A stretch of 64,000 nt of DNA, from the NCBI RefSeq assembly GCF_001640805.2, contig NC_066838.1, positions 6,094,601 to 6,158,600 on the forward strand, given 5' to 3'. The notes under the pieces are model-generated. The model made no database searches. It saw only the letters and a program-made list of their open reading frames with translations, and was not told the DNA's origin. This DNA comes from Lates calcarifer (lineage: Eukaryota; Chordata; Actinopteri; Centropomidae). Position 1 is the first letter of the stretch. Each line of letters begins with the position of its first letter. Below, in pieces: positions 14,169-26,804 of the stretch. The translations under genes were made by a program, and so were the position numbers.

Positions 14169-16300
14169 CTGAGACACTATTTGCCAGAAATAATGAAACA
14201 GAGCAAAACACATAAGCGATTGCACTTCCATTTCCACCACTCAATTTATGCGCAGCTCTGACGGCCGAATAATGCTAATGAGTGCTGGTGCCTCCTGATG
14301 CTGACAACTGGAGATAACTTTGGTATTCAGCTCCACCCCCATGCCCAGAGGACGGACAGATCTCTCTCGTTTTATCTGCCTCTGTCACAACAACGACGAC
14401 AATGTGGACAGAAACTCTGGGCAAAATTACACAACATGTCTGCTGTGTGGATTTGTGAGTTGAGGTAATGTGACACGAAACAGCTTTATCGTGCAAGCTG
14501 AGTTATAGCAAAAATGCTTCCAGTTCAGGAGATTAACCTGAGACGAAGCATTGAAATCACCTCAAAAAGTAATCAGAGAGGCACTTGGCCAAATAATACA
14601 CAAAGAGGTGTTAAGCTTAGATCAGTCATAAACACGGTTTGTCAGGATACTGGCCAACGATGACGTAACAGGAACTGTCTTTGTGAAAAATGATTGGTTG
14701 CAATTTGGGTGTATCAACCTTTAACACTGGGAAATCATCTGGAAACACAAGTGCCAAAGGCGAGCAAAATGTACATTTTATGACATCATTTGAAACTGTG
14801 CCAACTGTTTTCACATTTTACATCTATTGAAGTGTGTACAGCTTAGGGATTGGTTCCTTGCATATAATAATAGAATTCATAATAAAATTCGCTAAGCTGA
14901 CAGGCTGACACATCTCTTATTGAATCTTATCCGTCTTCATGCTTCTTTTATTAGAGACCAGCAATTTACAATAGATTCAGGTAGCAGGCTTCTTACTGTC
15001 AATAGACAGAATGTTGATATCTGCACATGACAACTACAGCATGTTCCAACTGATGGCAAGTAAACTATGGCTGAGGAACTAAAATGATTAAGGTAAGGGT
15101 CAACATAAATTGTCTTTTGCAGGGTTGGGTGAGCTATGGACCTGTCCACCACCCTGACACCCAACCCCTTACTTTCTGCCTTGCTACATAACAGACTTCC
15201 CCCTCCCCTGCTTTGGCACTTGACGATAGTATTGGATATAAACTGTGTGCTGCAGAATTGTCCCATATTTCCTCGAGCGTAGAGAGTGCTGACTGTTGCT
15301 GGTTGAAACGGCAAATGTCGGCGGCTGCCGATGGTATCAGTAAATTCTTGGCTGTTTTCTATTCTTTGTGGTTCATATGATCTCCACTAGCTAGAGTTTA
15401 AACAAAGCCATTAAGTGAAACAGTCTTTGTGATTGGGTTACATCAATTTTAGGAGTTGGGAGTTCAACTATGATGCGTATCATACAAGCGATTACAGCTT
15501 ACCAACTTACTGATTCTGAATTGGTTCCTCCAGTTTATGGAAAATGCTGTGTACAAAAGTAAGAAGACTAAGTGTGTTTATTCAATGTGTATAACACATA
15601 TTTCATCAACATTTCTTATCTATTGCTGCTCAATGCATTTTTAGGCTGCCTCCAAAACTGTAGTCTATCTTCTCTGAGGTCATGCAAGATCTCACTTTGT
15701 ATTTAAGTTTTTGTTGAGTACTTTTTTGCTTGAGTTACTTTCAGTTGTTGAGAAATAAACCAAAAAGGCTTTGATATATGGGATTCAAGTTGAACCTCAG
15801 CTTTAGTACAGTTTTTATGGTGAGGAATGGTACAAAAAAAAAAACTGAGCTTTGTGCATTCATCAAGCAGATGCAAGCTTTTATGAGGTAGTCCTGATGA
15901 TGGAGAGAGGGACAGCAGCGAGGTCAGGAGGTGGCGTGCAATACTGCATGCAGAGAGAAAGGAGTCAGAGGTGAGCAGTTCTTAGGCAGGTAGGAACAGG
16001 AGAGGCTCTTTTTATAGTTAGACAGGAAATAAAACAGAGAGCGGGGAGAGAGGAAGACTTCTCCAACCTCACGGATCACATCTTTGCAGGAAGGTAAACA
16101 GAAGGAAAAAGACATTAATGACACAGAGACACACAAGGACTGAGAGGATAAAGGCAGCATTACAAGACCCCTCCTGTTAGGTCCCCACGGAGCAAGGGGA
16201 AGGGCTTCACCCTTCAAGAGTCCGCCTGATGAGGTCGCCCACTGGGTGACCCCACTTTCCACCTGCAGCCAGACAGCCAGGAAGACGGCCACACGGACAA

Positions 16301-16324
16301 AGACAGACAGACAGACTGACTGAC
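16301..16324 (+). repeat. (GACA)n / (GACT)n microsatellite
   Basis: Short tetranucleotide array, AGACAGACAGACAGAC passing into TGACTGAC. Confidence 0.85.
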
Positions 16325-16811
16325 GCACTGAAACAAGAAAGAATAGCTTTTTATATACAGGAAAAAGCAACACACATGACAAAGAGACAAAGACAGAGGA
16401 GGAAAAAAAACAACAAAAACCACCGAAGTGGAAGAGTTGTGAAAGAGTAGAAGACAGACGTCGGATGAATGAAACATGAAAGTGGGGTTTCGTTTTGGGT
16501 GTGTGTGTTTGAGATGGAGGGTTGAAGCGTGACAAGGATGAGGAGATGAATGGGAGGTGAACGAGTGGAGAAGTGTAGGCAAGGTTTTAATAAGGAAGGC
16601 ACACACGTCCTGTCTGTTTGAGTAACCCCCCCACCCCTTCAGAGAGCATTTCAGACACTTTTCAGTACCAGGAAAAACACATTGAATATGCATTTAAAAT
16701 AGGCAGAGAAACACACAGGAGAAGAGAGGAATTGAGAGGAAACACATTAGTTCTTGTAAAGCCCCAAAGGAGCAAGCACCCCCCATTTTCCCATCTTCCA
16801 GCTCCACTCAC

Positions 16812-17018
16812 CACAGGGCCCAGGGTGCTTGATGGGGATGAGGGTCTTGCTCAAACACTCTGCCTTGCGTCGCATACAGTCGTTGGTGTGGGTTTGACCG
16901 TCCTTGCCGCACACTGGCTTGTAGGTGCTGTCGCACTCAATGGGATCGCATGAGCAGCGGGTGTTCAGTTGCTCCACCAGACACACAGCGTTGAACAGAC
17001 ACTCTTCCTTACATTCCT
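16812..17018 (-). CDS. agrn: agrin exon, follistatin-like/Kazal module 4
   Basis: Fourth recognised agrin exon, 207 bp, phase 1 at both ends. The acceptor is CCCCTTTCAG and the donor GTGAGT. A competing AG two bases into the exon would break the frame, so the upstream AG was chosen. The exon encodes ten cysteines spaced C-x3-C-x5-C-x8-C-x-C-x4-C-x7-C-x10-C-x6-C-x13-C. Landmarks are CLFNAVCL, the pair CSC, and YKPVCGKDGQTHTNDC. The FNAVCL and KHPGPC pieces match the fourth Kazal module of vertebrate agrin. The residue after DGQT is His where Tyr is usual. It lies 2.1 kb from module 3 and 10 kb from module 5. The last base G joins AT of the next exon to encode Asp. Confidence 0.96.
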
Positions 17019-19070
17019 CTGAAAGGGGAGATTAGTAGAAAAAAATAATTAATCCAGCATCAGCACATTGTCTATTCCTCCTTAGTATTATTCAGGGTTG
17101 AGTGTGGAATCATCTGCATTTTTTATATTTCACCACTCATTTATTTAGATTTTTCTGTATTTTGTCACCCATCTGTACAGACACTGATAAGGCTTTTTAG
17201 AGCTGTTTCCAAAAGCCGATTCTGTAACGGTGTGACAGACATGGAGGAAAGGACATCAGAATACTCGGCAAGCGTAAAAAACTTCAAGCTAGCTGCTTTG
17301 TGACACTGTTGGTTCAACCATGGGGAAATAAATCAGTTTTCATCCAAACAGTAATTACATGTTAGAGTGGGCTGATGTCACTGGTGTTGCATTTAAAAGC
17401 TTTTCTTTCTGCAGCAGAGGTTAAAGCCTTTTGTGGAAATACCTGAAAAACACAATAAGTATATGTGCACTACAATTAATAGTCATTCTAAGAGGAATCT
17501 AAGGGCTTATTTATGACTATAGAAAATAGAATGACACTGACAGTTACAAAATTGGTCATAAAAAGCATACTGGAGTTTCTGTTTATGTTGGTCCCTTTGT
17601 TCAAAGCACATTAGGTGAAAAAAAAATGTTTTCTTCCTTTTTAGAAAAGTAACATCATTCATGATTTTTGCAGAACTTAATCAGAATTCTCTGCTGCTGG
17701 GAGAGAAATTTGCCATCGTGACAGAAATTATTGCTCTTTCATCACAAGGGACTAAATCCTCCTTAACTTTTATTAGTTTTATTAGAATATTATTCATGGA
17801 AAAACAAACAAACCCAGTTACATACTCAGTGAAGTGACACTTAATAACATCATGGCTGCTTTTAATACACGTTATTTGGGAATGAACCCATGACAACTGA
17901 CTGAGGATCACTGAGGATAACTCAAACTCAACTCAACTAAATTTTAGGGTCAACTTAATATCTAAACTATTAAATTCATTATATTTTGACCCACTAAGCA
18001 GAAATCTACTCCGGAAATTAAGGAAAAAGAAAGAAATAGTGGTAATGTGAAATGGCAAATTTGCTACTGAAGTGAGAAAATCCAATTTGAAGCAGGCCTC
18101 TGTTCTGGAGGCGCTCACTAGGCTCTGAATTTATTTCATTCCTGATCAGTGGATCAAATTTGTACAGCAATTCAATTCCTTCTTCTCTTTTCTTTAAAAG
18201 CCTGTCATGCCACACTTAATTACATCGCCGCCGTATCTGAGTGAGAGGGCTACAAGGATGTGCAATGTCATGGTTACAAGTCGAAATGGCCATTTTCATT
18301 AGTTACCAATTTGTAATTTGCTTAGGGATATGATTTCATGCATCTCTGTTTCAAATTGAATTATTCTTTCATTTGAAAAAGGCATGGCAGAAAAGGGGGG
18401 AAAAAAGACAGAAAGAAAAAAAACATTCATCCATTTGCTCATACACACACTGACATACAATCAAAAACTCACAATGCTTCTTAGACTGGGATTTGTGCAA
18501 TTGTAAACCCTCACACTCCTCCATCAACCTGTCCAACAGAGCATGCGGGATAAGTGGGGTGTGTTAAAGAAGTGTGTATCAGCCCTCATTGTTGACTGTA
18601 CTGAAGGGTGTCCAGCAGTGATCTATTCTTGTCTTTGGTGCTGTCAGAGGTCTCAGAACATGGGCGGGGATCTCTGCACATCACTACTGTAAACCAACAC
18701 AGCTGTGGCTTCACGAGGCCCCCGCCGACAGCACAGCGGGAAAATTGGATTTCCTCCGATGGCTATCAGACGTACAGTAAAAGCTGACAGTTCTTTGTTG
18801 ACTAAGGCTTAAACCCCGTGTTCTAATAGCACAGATAACGGCCCTGGAGGCTCTTATCAGGCTGGTGGCGGCTACTGGATACAGTACAGAGCCCAAGACC
18901 TGAGAGTCATTTATCTCTATGCCAAGGAGTGGAATACAGTCACAGAGTTAGATTTTAATGCAAGTTCATCCACACCTGGTCAAACCTTGGACAGAAATCA
19001 TGTGACATATGTGAATGATCTTTTCCATGAGTTTTCTGTATGTTCTAAAGATCACAAAGTTTGTCCTTAC
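17019..19070 (-). other. agrn: agrn intron between modules 3 and 4
   Basis: A 2,052-bp intron from GTAAGG to CTTTCAG. It is AT-rich, with T-rich tracts near the acceptor. I see no coding frame, repeat family or RNA gene in it. Confidence 0.88.
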
Positions 19071-19295
19071 CCAGCCGTCTGCATCGTCCTGCGTGGATCT
19101 TCTTGAGCTTGATGCTCTTTTGTAGCCCCGTCGCTGTCATGGCGCACTCGCTGGTGTAGGTTTGACCGTCGCTGGCGCACAGAGGCTCATTTCCCGGGGG
19201 GCACGACTCTGGCAGGCCAAACATGAGGGGCTGGCGGGTGAGAGTCTCCACCCGGCAAATCGATTTCAGACTGTTCTCGTTGTCTTTACATGGGT
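19071..19295 (-). CDS. agrn: agrin exon, divergent Kazal module 3 with six cysteines
   Basis: Third recognised agrin exon, 225 bp, phase 1 at both ends, between a CCTCAG acceptor and a GTAAGG donor. The Kazal core is clear: ESCPPGNEPLCASDGQTYTS followed by EC and ending AGRC. Only six cysteines are present, spaced C-x10-C-x17-C-x7-C-x10-C-x20-C, against ten in the neighbouring modules. The cysteine normally found six residues after the NEC/SEC cysteine is replaced by Leu in the ATGLQKSI segment, and the EGF-like N-terminal half has lost its usual cysteine cluster. As I recall it, mammalian agrin module 3 also lacks these cysteines, so this is an ancestral feature of the module and not exon decay. 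The frame is open throughout. The last base G joins AG of the next exon to encode Glu. Confidence 0.95.
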
Positions 19296-21450
19296 CTGAG
19301 GAGACATTCATACTCATACATGAATATGTGTTGCAGTACATTTTAGCACAGTATGTACAGTTTGATTTGGAAAATGCTTATATTGTTTATGTTAATGAGA
19401 CCTGGGGGGGATTGAAGACGAAAGCTTTAGTCAAAAACATCTCTGTCCAAACTTAACAACAATACCTTGGCAAGAGAAAAAACACAGTAAAACCGTAACA
19501 GGACTTGATGTGTCCATCCTTAATTGCTTCACAACTGGCAACTGTTCAATTCCTTTCAAAGTAAAGTCCTTGTTACCTCTGGTAAACCAGTTGCAGTAAA
19601 CAAAAAATATGCAACAAAAAATAAATACGCCAGTACAGATAGGCCAAATAATCATCTCAGTATAGGCTGAATGCATTAACTGTCAATTGTTTGACAATAT
19701 TAGCATAGTATATTTAGAGACTGGAAGAGAGAAGAGCAGAGCAGAGAAGAGAAGAGAAGAGACTAAGAATGGTAAGAGGGGAAGACAAGATGTGATCCTC
19801 CATCACTGCTGCTTCAGAGATATTATCAGTGGCCTAGCAGCAGAGAGCAGCTCAAAGTGGGACCTTGGACGTGAAGGGGAGACAAGGAAATGGATGAAGA
19901 GACTGTCGGTTTGATTTGCTCCCTGGCACCTCCCTCCTTCCAGGGGAGTGTTGGTCTGGCACCCTCGACCATATCAGTCCGTGATCATAATGGAATTGGT
20001 TTGAGGATGTGTGGGGCGGGGGGTGTTACTCCTTGAAACAGGAGCCCAGGCTTTATCCTCTTCGCTATGCTTTCAGCATGTGGGAAGACAAAGGATTTAT
20101 GTAGCACCGTGACATATTAAATCACTGCCGGCAAGTCATTCAAAACACACCAAGGATGAAACACCCTATCATCAGGAAAGGAGTAGAAAGGAAGAGAAAA
20201 AGAATGAGAAAGAGAGAATGAAGAGAAATGGTTTCCAAAGACCTCTGGCAGGCATACAAACAGCAACAATGTGGGGACATGAAATGGGACACAGCGGTTT
20301 GGCTGTGGAGGGTGGGGAGGCGGAGTGACCACCACCACCAGCTCTGGCCAGGCCCCAGACTCTTCTCTATCAGCACTATGCAAAGGCTTGCAGAGACCAG
20401 CAACCAAGCAAACAGGCATTTATCGTAATGCATGCAGTGTCTCTGCATAAGGCAGTGCCTCACCCGCCAGCCAGACCATTATCTGCGAGAAAGACCATTA
20501 CCTCCCATTAACTGAGAAGAACAGCTTCCAGGATCCATGCTTTCCTCTAGCTGAGCAAGTAGGGTAATTACAAAAAGAATGGCGTGTTTGCAGCCAAAAC
20601 TAGCGGTGCAGATAAATCAGCTGCATTTGCCTGGCTAGGGCCACCAACTAGAAATAGCCAAGGCTTTAGATGAAATGGCTGTAGAAAGATTTAGTGGACC
20701 ATCAGGGATGATTGGTCCCTTGAGCTTCAGCCCTCCCCAGGGAGGATGGGGCAACTCGGGTCACTTTGACCGACTCAGGCTGGATTTATATGACCAACCT
20801 TCCGCCGGCAGTCCTGCACATCCATCTCTCATTGCCCACCACCCTGCTCTGTCTCCCGGAGGCTCCTGCTGCTAAAAGACAGAGTTTGTGTCTGCTGTTC
20901 TTTCCCTCCATCTGGCTCACGAAAAAAAAAATCCCTCAAAGTTGGGCGCCTTGGGAGTAAACAACCATCGCCTGACGATAACAAGGACGAGCAAAAAGGC
21001 TGGGCACAACGAAAACGACAGCAATGAGGACCTACTTAGAGAAAACAACAATTCGCACCGCAGGAGTACCTGTGTGAGACAAAGCAACCTGAATGAAAAA
21101 TGAGAATTAGCAGAGGCGTGCCGTAAGTAAGTGGAGTATGTGAGGGAGAAACAATAAAAGTCAGAGGTAGAAAATAGAGTGAGAAGAGAGATGAGCAGAG
21201 AATGTAGAGAGAAAGAAAAATAGCGTTTTTCATACTCAATTTATCATTTATATATCATTTATCAGGCAAAGCTGACAAAAAAAACAGCTTCTCTTAAATG
21301 TGAGGAATTTCTGGTTTTCCCATGTACCATTGTAAATTCAATATCAGACAAATCTGAGGATGGTATCTTGGGCTCACTATTGCTGGGCACTTAGTCAGAC
21401 TAAATCAATTGATAAAAATAATTTTAAAGAATACATGAGAGATATCTCAC
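19296..21450 (-). other. agrn: agrn intron between modules 2 and 3
   Basis: A 2,155-bp intron from GTGAGA to CCTCAG. It includes short purine-rich microsatellite-like stretches near 19728-19762 (GAGAA-type units) and 20175-20230. Nothing else is recognisable. Confidence 0.88.
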
Positions 21451-21675
21451 CACAGTGCCCTTGGTATTGCACACGAATGTTCTTCTGGGTCTTGCAGGCG
21501 TGCTGATGGAGCTCACACTCGTTGCGATAGTCTTTTCCATCACTGCCACACACTGTCTCCTCGGGCTTGCCCTCGCAGCCGAGGGGGCACATACATTTAG
21601 CCGACAAGCCATCTGATGACTGGACACAGGTGCTGCCGTAGCTGCAGATCACCTCAGTACAAGGGTCCTTCAGAG
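21451..21675 (-). CDS. agrn: agrin exon, follistatin-like/Kazal module 2
   Basis: Second recognised agrin exon, 225 bp, phase 1 at both ends. The acceptor is CCCCGCAG after a C/T-rich tract and the donor is GTGAGA. It encodes a ten-cysteine module with spacing C-x4-C-x5-C-x10-C-x-C-x3-C-x8-C-x10-C-x6-C-x13-C. Landmarks are DPCTEVICSYGSTC, then a CMCPLGC turn, then VCGSDGKDYRNECELHQHAC. This corresponds to the second Kazal module of vertebrate agrin, which has a similar DPC...CSFGSTC start. The module is part of the extracellular N-terminal half of the protein; Kazal-type folds resemble protease inhibitors, but inhibition is not shown by this sequence. A 19.3-kb intron separates it from module 1 and a 2.2-kb intron from module 3. 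The last base G joins AC of the next exon to encode Asp. Confidence 0.96.
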
Positions 21676-22114
21676 CTGCGGGGACAGGCAAAGAAATGAA
21701 AACAACATTTAGTCAAAAAGAGAGGAGTTCTTACATTGAAGAGTACACCTGTCAATCAGCTATATTCCAGGACACTCAGTGCTACTGTACACTGGAGTGC
21801 ATCATGTATGATGGGCCAGCTTATTTAAGAGGCTGCTGGTGCACTTTTGGAAGCTTGGTGTAGTTATTCTGGGTTTGAGGATCTACTTGACACCGCTGGG
21901 TAAGGACGCGCTGCCACAGCTGTCTGCTCGTACAAACAAGTTGTGTTTCATTTCGCAGCGCTGAGTGAATTGAATTAGGAGCTTTGCATTCATAACACAT
22001 TCTCTTTTGCTATGCTCGAGGATGCTTTAATCGCCACGGCTGAAAAGCGACCCTCTGAATATTTACCTTTCTACAAATGAGACCGAGAGAGAGGAGGGAA
22101 AAGGGAGAGAGGTA

Positions 22115-22128
22115 CCCCCCCCCCCCCC
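22115..22128 (+). repeat. Poly-C run (14 C)
   Basis: Homopolymer run just after a purine-rich stretch. Confidence 0.9.
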
Positions 22129-22966
22129 AGGTCTTTGTTTTCACCCTAATTAAACAGCATGCCACTTGTCACTGAGTGACTCATTCCAATGATAGGAAGA
22201 GCGTGCAACTTTTAATTTTGCCCATGTTCATCACTGATGAGGGCTTTTCTTGGGTTTCATATGCTCGACAAAAGGCAGCCGTCAGATTACAATCGCTGTT
22301 ATCTCGCAGCATGATACATATTTATGACTGTCATGGACAAACATGGTCTCCCGTGAGACAGGAGCTGAGAGTCGGCGGCCCTCTCATTTCCTAAGCCTGC
22401 CACTTTTAGAATAAATATTTACCCATGTTTGATATTATCCCCTCTTTTGTTACAACCAACATCAATGAATTTAATTTAAAGGGGAGTGCATATATTGTGT
22501 CTTGCATTCTGTGCTCTTCATTTTCAGTTTTGTTTTATTCTTTCCCTTCTTGTTTTGAAGGAAACGGAGTACGTGTTCGATACTTGCCTTGAGGATGGTA
22601 TGGCACTGCCTTGTTAATAAGAGACTGGAATGTGTGCAGAAATATATTATGGATGTGTAAGGAGACAGGAGTGCTATGAGGAGTGCCGCTTGATCAAAGG
22701 ATATCCCCCCACCTCGCTTTCCACATCTTCATGACACCCCCCCCCCCTTCTTTTCCCACTCTCTCCTGTCAAGTCCTTTTGAAGTTTGGTACGTTAGACT
22801 CGTTAACGAACACTTTTTTCCATCGTATATTTGTGCTGTATTGCAGCAAGAACTTTGAAACTGACTCCAGACCTAATTTACGACAAAGACACCTCAAAAG
22901 TAACTTCAGAATGAAGTACTAAATTACAGCTCGAACTAAAGGAGACTGATGGAAAATGGCTGACTA

Positions 22967-23000
22967 AAATCATAAGTCATTATGGAAATCATAAGTCATT
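22967..23000 (+). repeat. Short tandem duplication
   Basis: AAATCATAAGTCATT occurs at 22967-22981 and again at 22986-23000, a 19-bp period. Confidence 0.85.
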
Positions 23001-25036
23001 GTGAGCTATCCATGGTCGCTTAATGGCAGCCACAGTAGACCAGGTAGTGATTGTGACACTTGGCCTCTAATTTGTGTCTAATCACATGAACAATGAGACA
23101 CTGATGACCTGTGGGAAACAGCGCTGCGGTAACGACCTTGTTGTAGCTCTCACAAAAGGTCACAGCAACAGCAGTTACACACAAGTTACACTCTCTACAC
23201 AACCTACACTTATAAAATAGTTTGGGTTCTTGTTATGTAACACATACTAGTAGAAATTACTTTCAAAGCCGTATTGTTTTGATACACCTGCTCTTGGGAG
23301 CGGGTGGAGGAGGTATATGAACTGATAAGAAGAAGCATCTTGTCAGAGCACTTACGGTTTCTCTAAAATGGTGGTTGTTAAGGTGGAGGAGGAAGTCACA
23401 GTTACTGAAGAGAGAGGAGGAGAACAAGGGAGAAGCCCAGTGATCCTCCTCGCCTGCAGAGAGAGGCCCCTGTTTGCTTTGTGACAGTAAACAGCATCCA
23501 GCAACCTCACACTTCTTGATCTCATTAAATAATAGCCCAGGCTTTCTCTCTCTCTCTCTACCCAACCTTCCTTTCCTCTGCTGGCGTGCTGACAGGCAAA
23601 GGGAGGTGGGGGCAATAGTCAGGGGCACGAGAGATAGGTGGAATAGGAAGGGGAGGTGGGGGCTCTTGATTTGAATGCTAACAGGGGCCGATTTGGATAC
23701 GAAGCGCAGCCTCGATGGGGTGTTAGTGCTGATAAGCCTCCCTTCTCAGACTCAGACAAGCAAGGCAAATTGCCTGGGCGAATGTGATCGGTGTAACAAG
23801 CGTGCATGAAAAAAAAGGAAAAAAGAAAGAAAAAAAAAAACAAGCCCACCACAGCAAACTTCAGGGAGTTCTTGCTTATATGCTCTCATTATTATCATGT
23901 GAAAGGTGGCAAAAAAAAAGAGGAGAAAGCTGTAAGCAGTCAGCAGAGCTGGCTTCGCTAAATTAGAATGATCCTCGCTGCCAATTAGATCAGTCTCCCT
24001 CGCTGGAGTAAAGCTGAGCGAGGTTGCGACTGCAAGGATAATGAGAAAAAAAAAGACAGATAAGGATACAGATAGACAGAGAGATAAAGACACAAAGTGA
24101 CACAGAAGTAATGGCATTCCAGCGCAAACAGAGAGATGACATCTTATAGTTTATGACAATGGAAGGAGAGGACATCCTAAAGGACAGCCAGCACTCTGGG
24201 GCCCAATTAAAATAATAATCCTTTATGTGTATTTACATGTATGTTCAAAAAGACTCTTAATGGAGACTAAATGTTGATTTATTCATATTTAAATCAATCT
24301 ATTTTTAAAAGCATTTTGGACTCATTCCTGTCAGTCCATCACAGCTGGACCTGGATTTGATTGCTTCTTTGTACTGAATGATTGCGCTAATTCTTCTAAT
24401 CACAGGCACGCAGCATTTGAATGGACACACCTACTGAAATATCGACACTCAGCAGGTTAGCTTCATTTGAATGAGAGGAGTGGCATTGTCTGGCAATGGG
24501 GGACATATTGTGACTGCACTAATTGTGAATTCATGTGCTGTAGCAATATCTCTGCAAGTCAGGCTTTAACACTGGGTAAATCTCTCTGGTTGTTATGTAC
24601 TACATTGGCAATGGTTACCTTAAAGTTGTGTTCAGACTAAAGGCAAAACCGGGCAGCATTATGGCATATAGAGTCAATGCAAAGAGGACACAGACACAAA
24701 TTCCATGTGCATGACAGAATGAGAAGGAGAGGAAAAATAATCAAAAGGAACAGGAGTTCCTGGTTATTGCAGTTGAAGGATGAGCTTTCTAACAAATTCA
24801 GAACAGGCACACTTCATACAGGCATGCTAACTAGCTACAGCTAACATCTTTACAGTTAAGAGCTTCATTGTCTGTTGTGGCAAATTAACATCCAAGAACA
24901 CATCATTCACAAAATTCACTTTAACTTTGAACACACCGTTACAGTCAGTCTTCTACAAACACATGGACAGAGCCTGCTAGATTCAAAACTAATTGACTTT
25001 CTCAACTCTATTTGAGCTGCAGATGAAATGTTTGTG

Positions 25037-25196
25037 TGAATGGTTGTTTGTCTATATGTGTTGGCCCTGAGATGGACTGGTGATCTGTCCAGGGTGTACC
25101 CCACCTCTTGTCCAATGTCAGCTGGGATAGGCTCCTGCCCCCCACAACCCTTCGCAGATAACTGGTCTAAATAATAAATGAATGAAAGAATGACTG
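25037..25196 (+). mobile_element. Teleost LINE/SINE 3' tail
   Basis: Contains GAGATGGACTGGTGATCTGT, then a CCAGGGTGTACCCC block and GTCAGCTGGGATAGGCTCC, and ends in an AAATGAATGAAAGAATGA short tandem run. This string is a widespread 3' end of fish retroposons. I believe it belongs to an RTE-type LINE or a SINE that borrows its tail, but the clade cannot be settled by eye. No reverse-transcriptase coding sequence is attached. Confidence 0.7.
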
Positions 25197-25765
25197 AAAC
25201 GTTTGTAAAATCATGTTTGTGCCAACAACCCTGAATTTTTTCAGGTATGGATTTCCTGCATGCATAAAAATGCAATGTTTAATATTTTAATGCATACCTT
25301 ATTAGATTACCTAACTACATTCTTTGTATATTAGAAAATATTTAAAAACTGTGAAGAAAATAACATTTGTGTTTCCAGCTGTGTAGTTCAGTGCAGAGCT
25401 GCTGGAGTGTTAGTAGTGGTTTAATCATGCGAGCTCTCTTTCATTGAGTATTTGTTCATCAGACTTGAGAAAATTGAAGTATAAAACCTACAGCACAATA
25501 CTGAAGAGCAGGTGGTGCTGGGGGTGATGTCTATCTGAAAAAAGGGGCGGAGGGGTTTTGGAGGATGGGGGATTACAGTGATCCTCTCCCCTCTTAAACC
25601 CCCCCCCGGCAGTGAGCAGACAGCCAGGCAGGTGGGGAACTCTGCTGCTCTCTGATCCACTGTTTTGTGCTGCAGTTTATTAATGCTTCATTAGGGACAG
25701 GGAGCTGTCAGCATCATGCTGGCTTTACCTGATGCCCTGCTGCCACAACACCACCAGCAGCCCAG

Positions 25766-25766
<1 letters not shown>

Positions 25767-25804
<38 letters not shown>

Positions 25805-25826
25805 TGTGTGTGTGTGTGTGTGTGTG
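25767..25826 (+). repeat. (TG)n microsatellite
   Basis: About 60 bp of TG repeat with one AG interruption near 25803. Confidence 0.96.
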
Positions 25827-26762
25827 GAGATTGTGTGTGTTTGTATATACCTGGGCAGGTTTACAGACTGTCATGGAGTTCAGATAAGTCTACAAGTGAG
25901 TTTGTGATATGTATGCATGTGTATCTGTGCATGCATGTGTGAGTGTGTGGTGCTTCCTGTTGCGCTGTAGTGATAAGGGAGGGAGCAGGGGGTTAGAGAT
26001 AATCAAATGCAATGATGCGATGTGGGGGGACTTGGTGGTGTGTGTTCTAATCGAGTCATCGCCCCCCCGCCCCCCTTTTACCAGCAGGAGAAGAAGAAGG
26101 AAGAAGAGACAGACAGAGAGACAGATAGTGGAAAAGAGAGAAAGAGAGAATTTGACAAAGAGAAGAAAAAGGCGATGAGGGGATTGAGTTAAAATGTAAG
26201 AGAAAATACTACAGGAAAGTAGTGCTACTATTCAACTATTCCTTTAAAATGAGTTCTGCAAAACACCCTATTTTGCTTCTCCCTATCATTAACTCAATAG
26301 CTAAAACATGAGAGCTTTCAAATTTGCTCATCCAAACGTTCATAATCAGCCCATATTTGCCACCTAATTTACTATACCAGGCTCTTTGTGTGTGACCAAA
26401 TTCTGCGTGATGTATAGTGATATATAGTATGTGGTATACTGTCTAGTGCCCTCAAAAATACTTGGTTTACAATAAGACAGGGGCGGGCAAGCAAGCAGAG
26501 CCTTAAAGCTGAGAAGCAGAGAGGGGGTATGAAGAAGTGTGGAAAGCGAGATCAGAGGGAGGGTCAGAACAGGAGCACGAAAAGGCAATAGTTAGAAAAT
26601 AAACAAGGTTAACAGACAAGATCAATGAAAACGGAGATCCAAGAACTAAATATGGATGAGAATGTGCAGCCAGATATCCAAACCAAGCGATGATGAGCAG
26701 GAGGCAGGGACTGAGGGAAGGCCAAAGGATTAACAGTCCCACACACCTCTCCAGCATGCTGT

Positions 26763-26763
<1 letters not shown>

Positions 26764-26802
<39 letters not shown>
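26764..26802 (+). repeat. (CA)n microsatellite
   Basis: About 19 uninterrupted CA units. Confidence 0.96.

Positions 26803-26804
<2 letters not shown>

Larger units (their letters stand above)
6784..16811 (-). other. agrn: agrn intron between modules 4 and 5
   Basis: A 10,028-bp intron with a GTGAGT donor at the high-coordinate end and a TTCAG acceptor at the low end. It contains a polypurine stretch (7316-7420), two poly-G runs (13314-13328 and 14156-14168), a long (CA)n tract (13830-13888) and a (GACA)n tract near 16301-16324. A 203-codon open frame at 15924-16535 on the minus strand is judged spurious. No extra exon was recognised. Confidence 0.85.

Noticed and set aside
15924..16535. 203-codon open frame on the minus strand between modules 4 and 5
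   Set aside because: It is rich in Ser, Phe, Leu, Val and Cys because the plus strand is purine-rich. It has no known motif, is not connected in frame to exon 17018-16812, and overlaps other equally open frames.
17017..17020. Alternative acceptor two bases downstream for the module-4 exon
   Set aside because: Using CAGAG as the acceptor would shift the frame relative to module 3.
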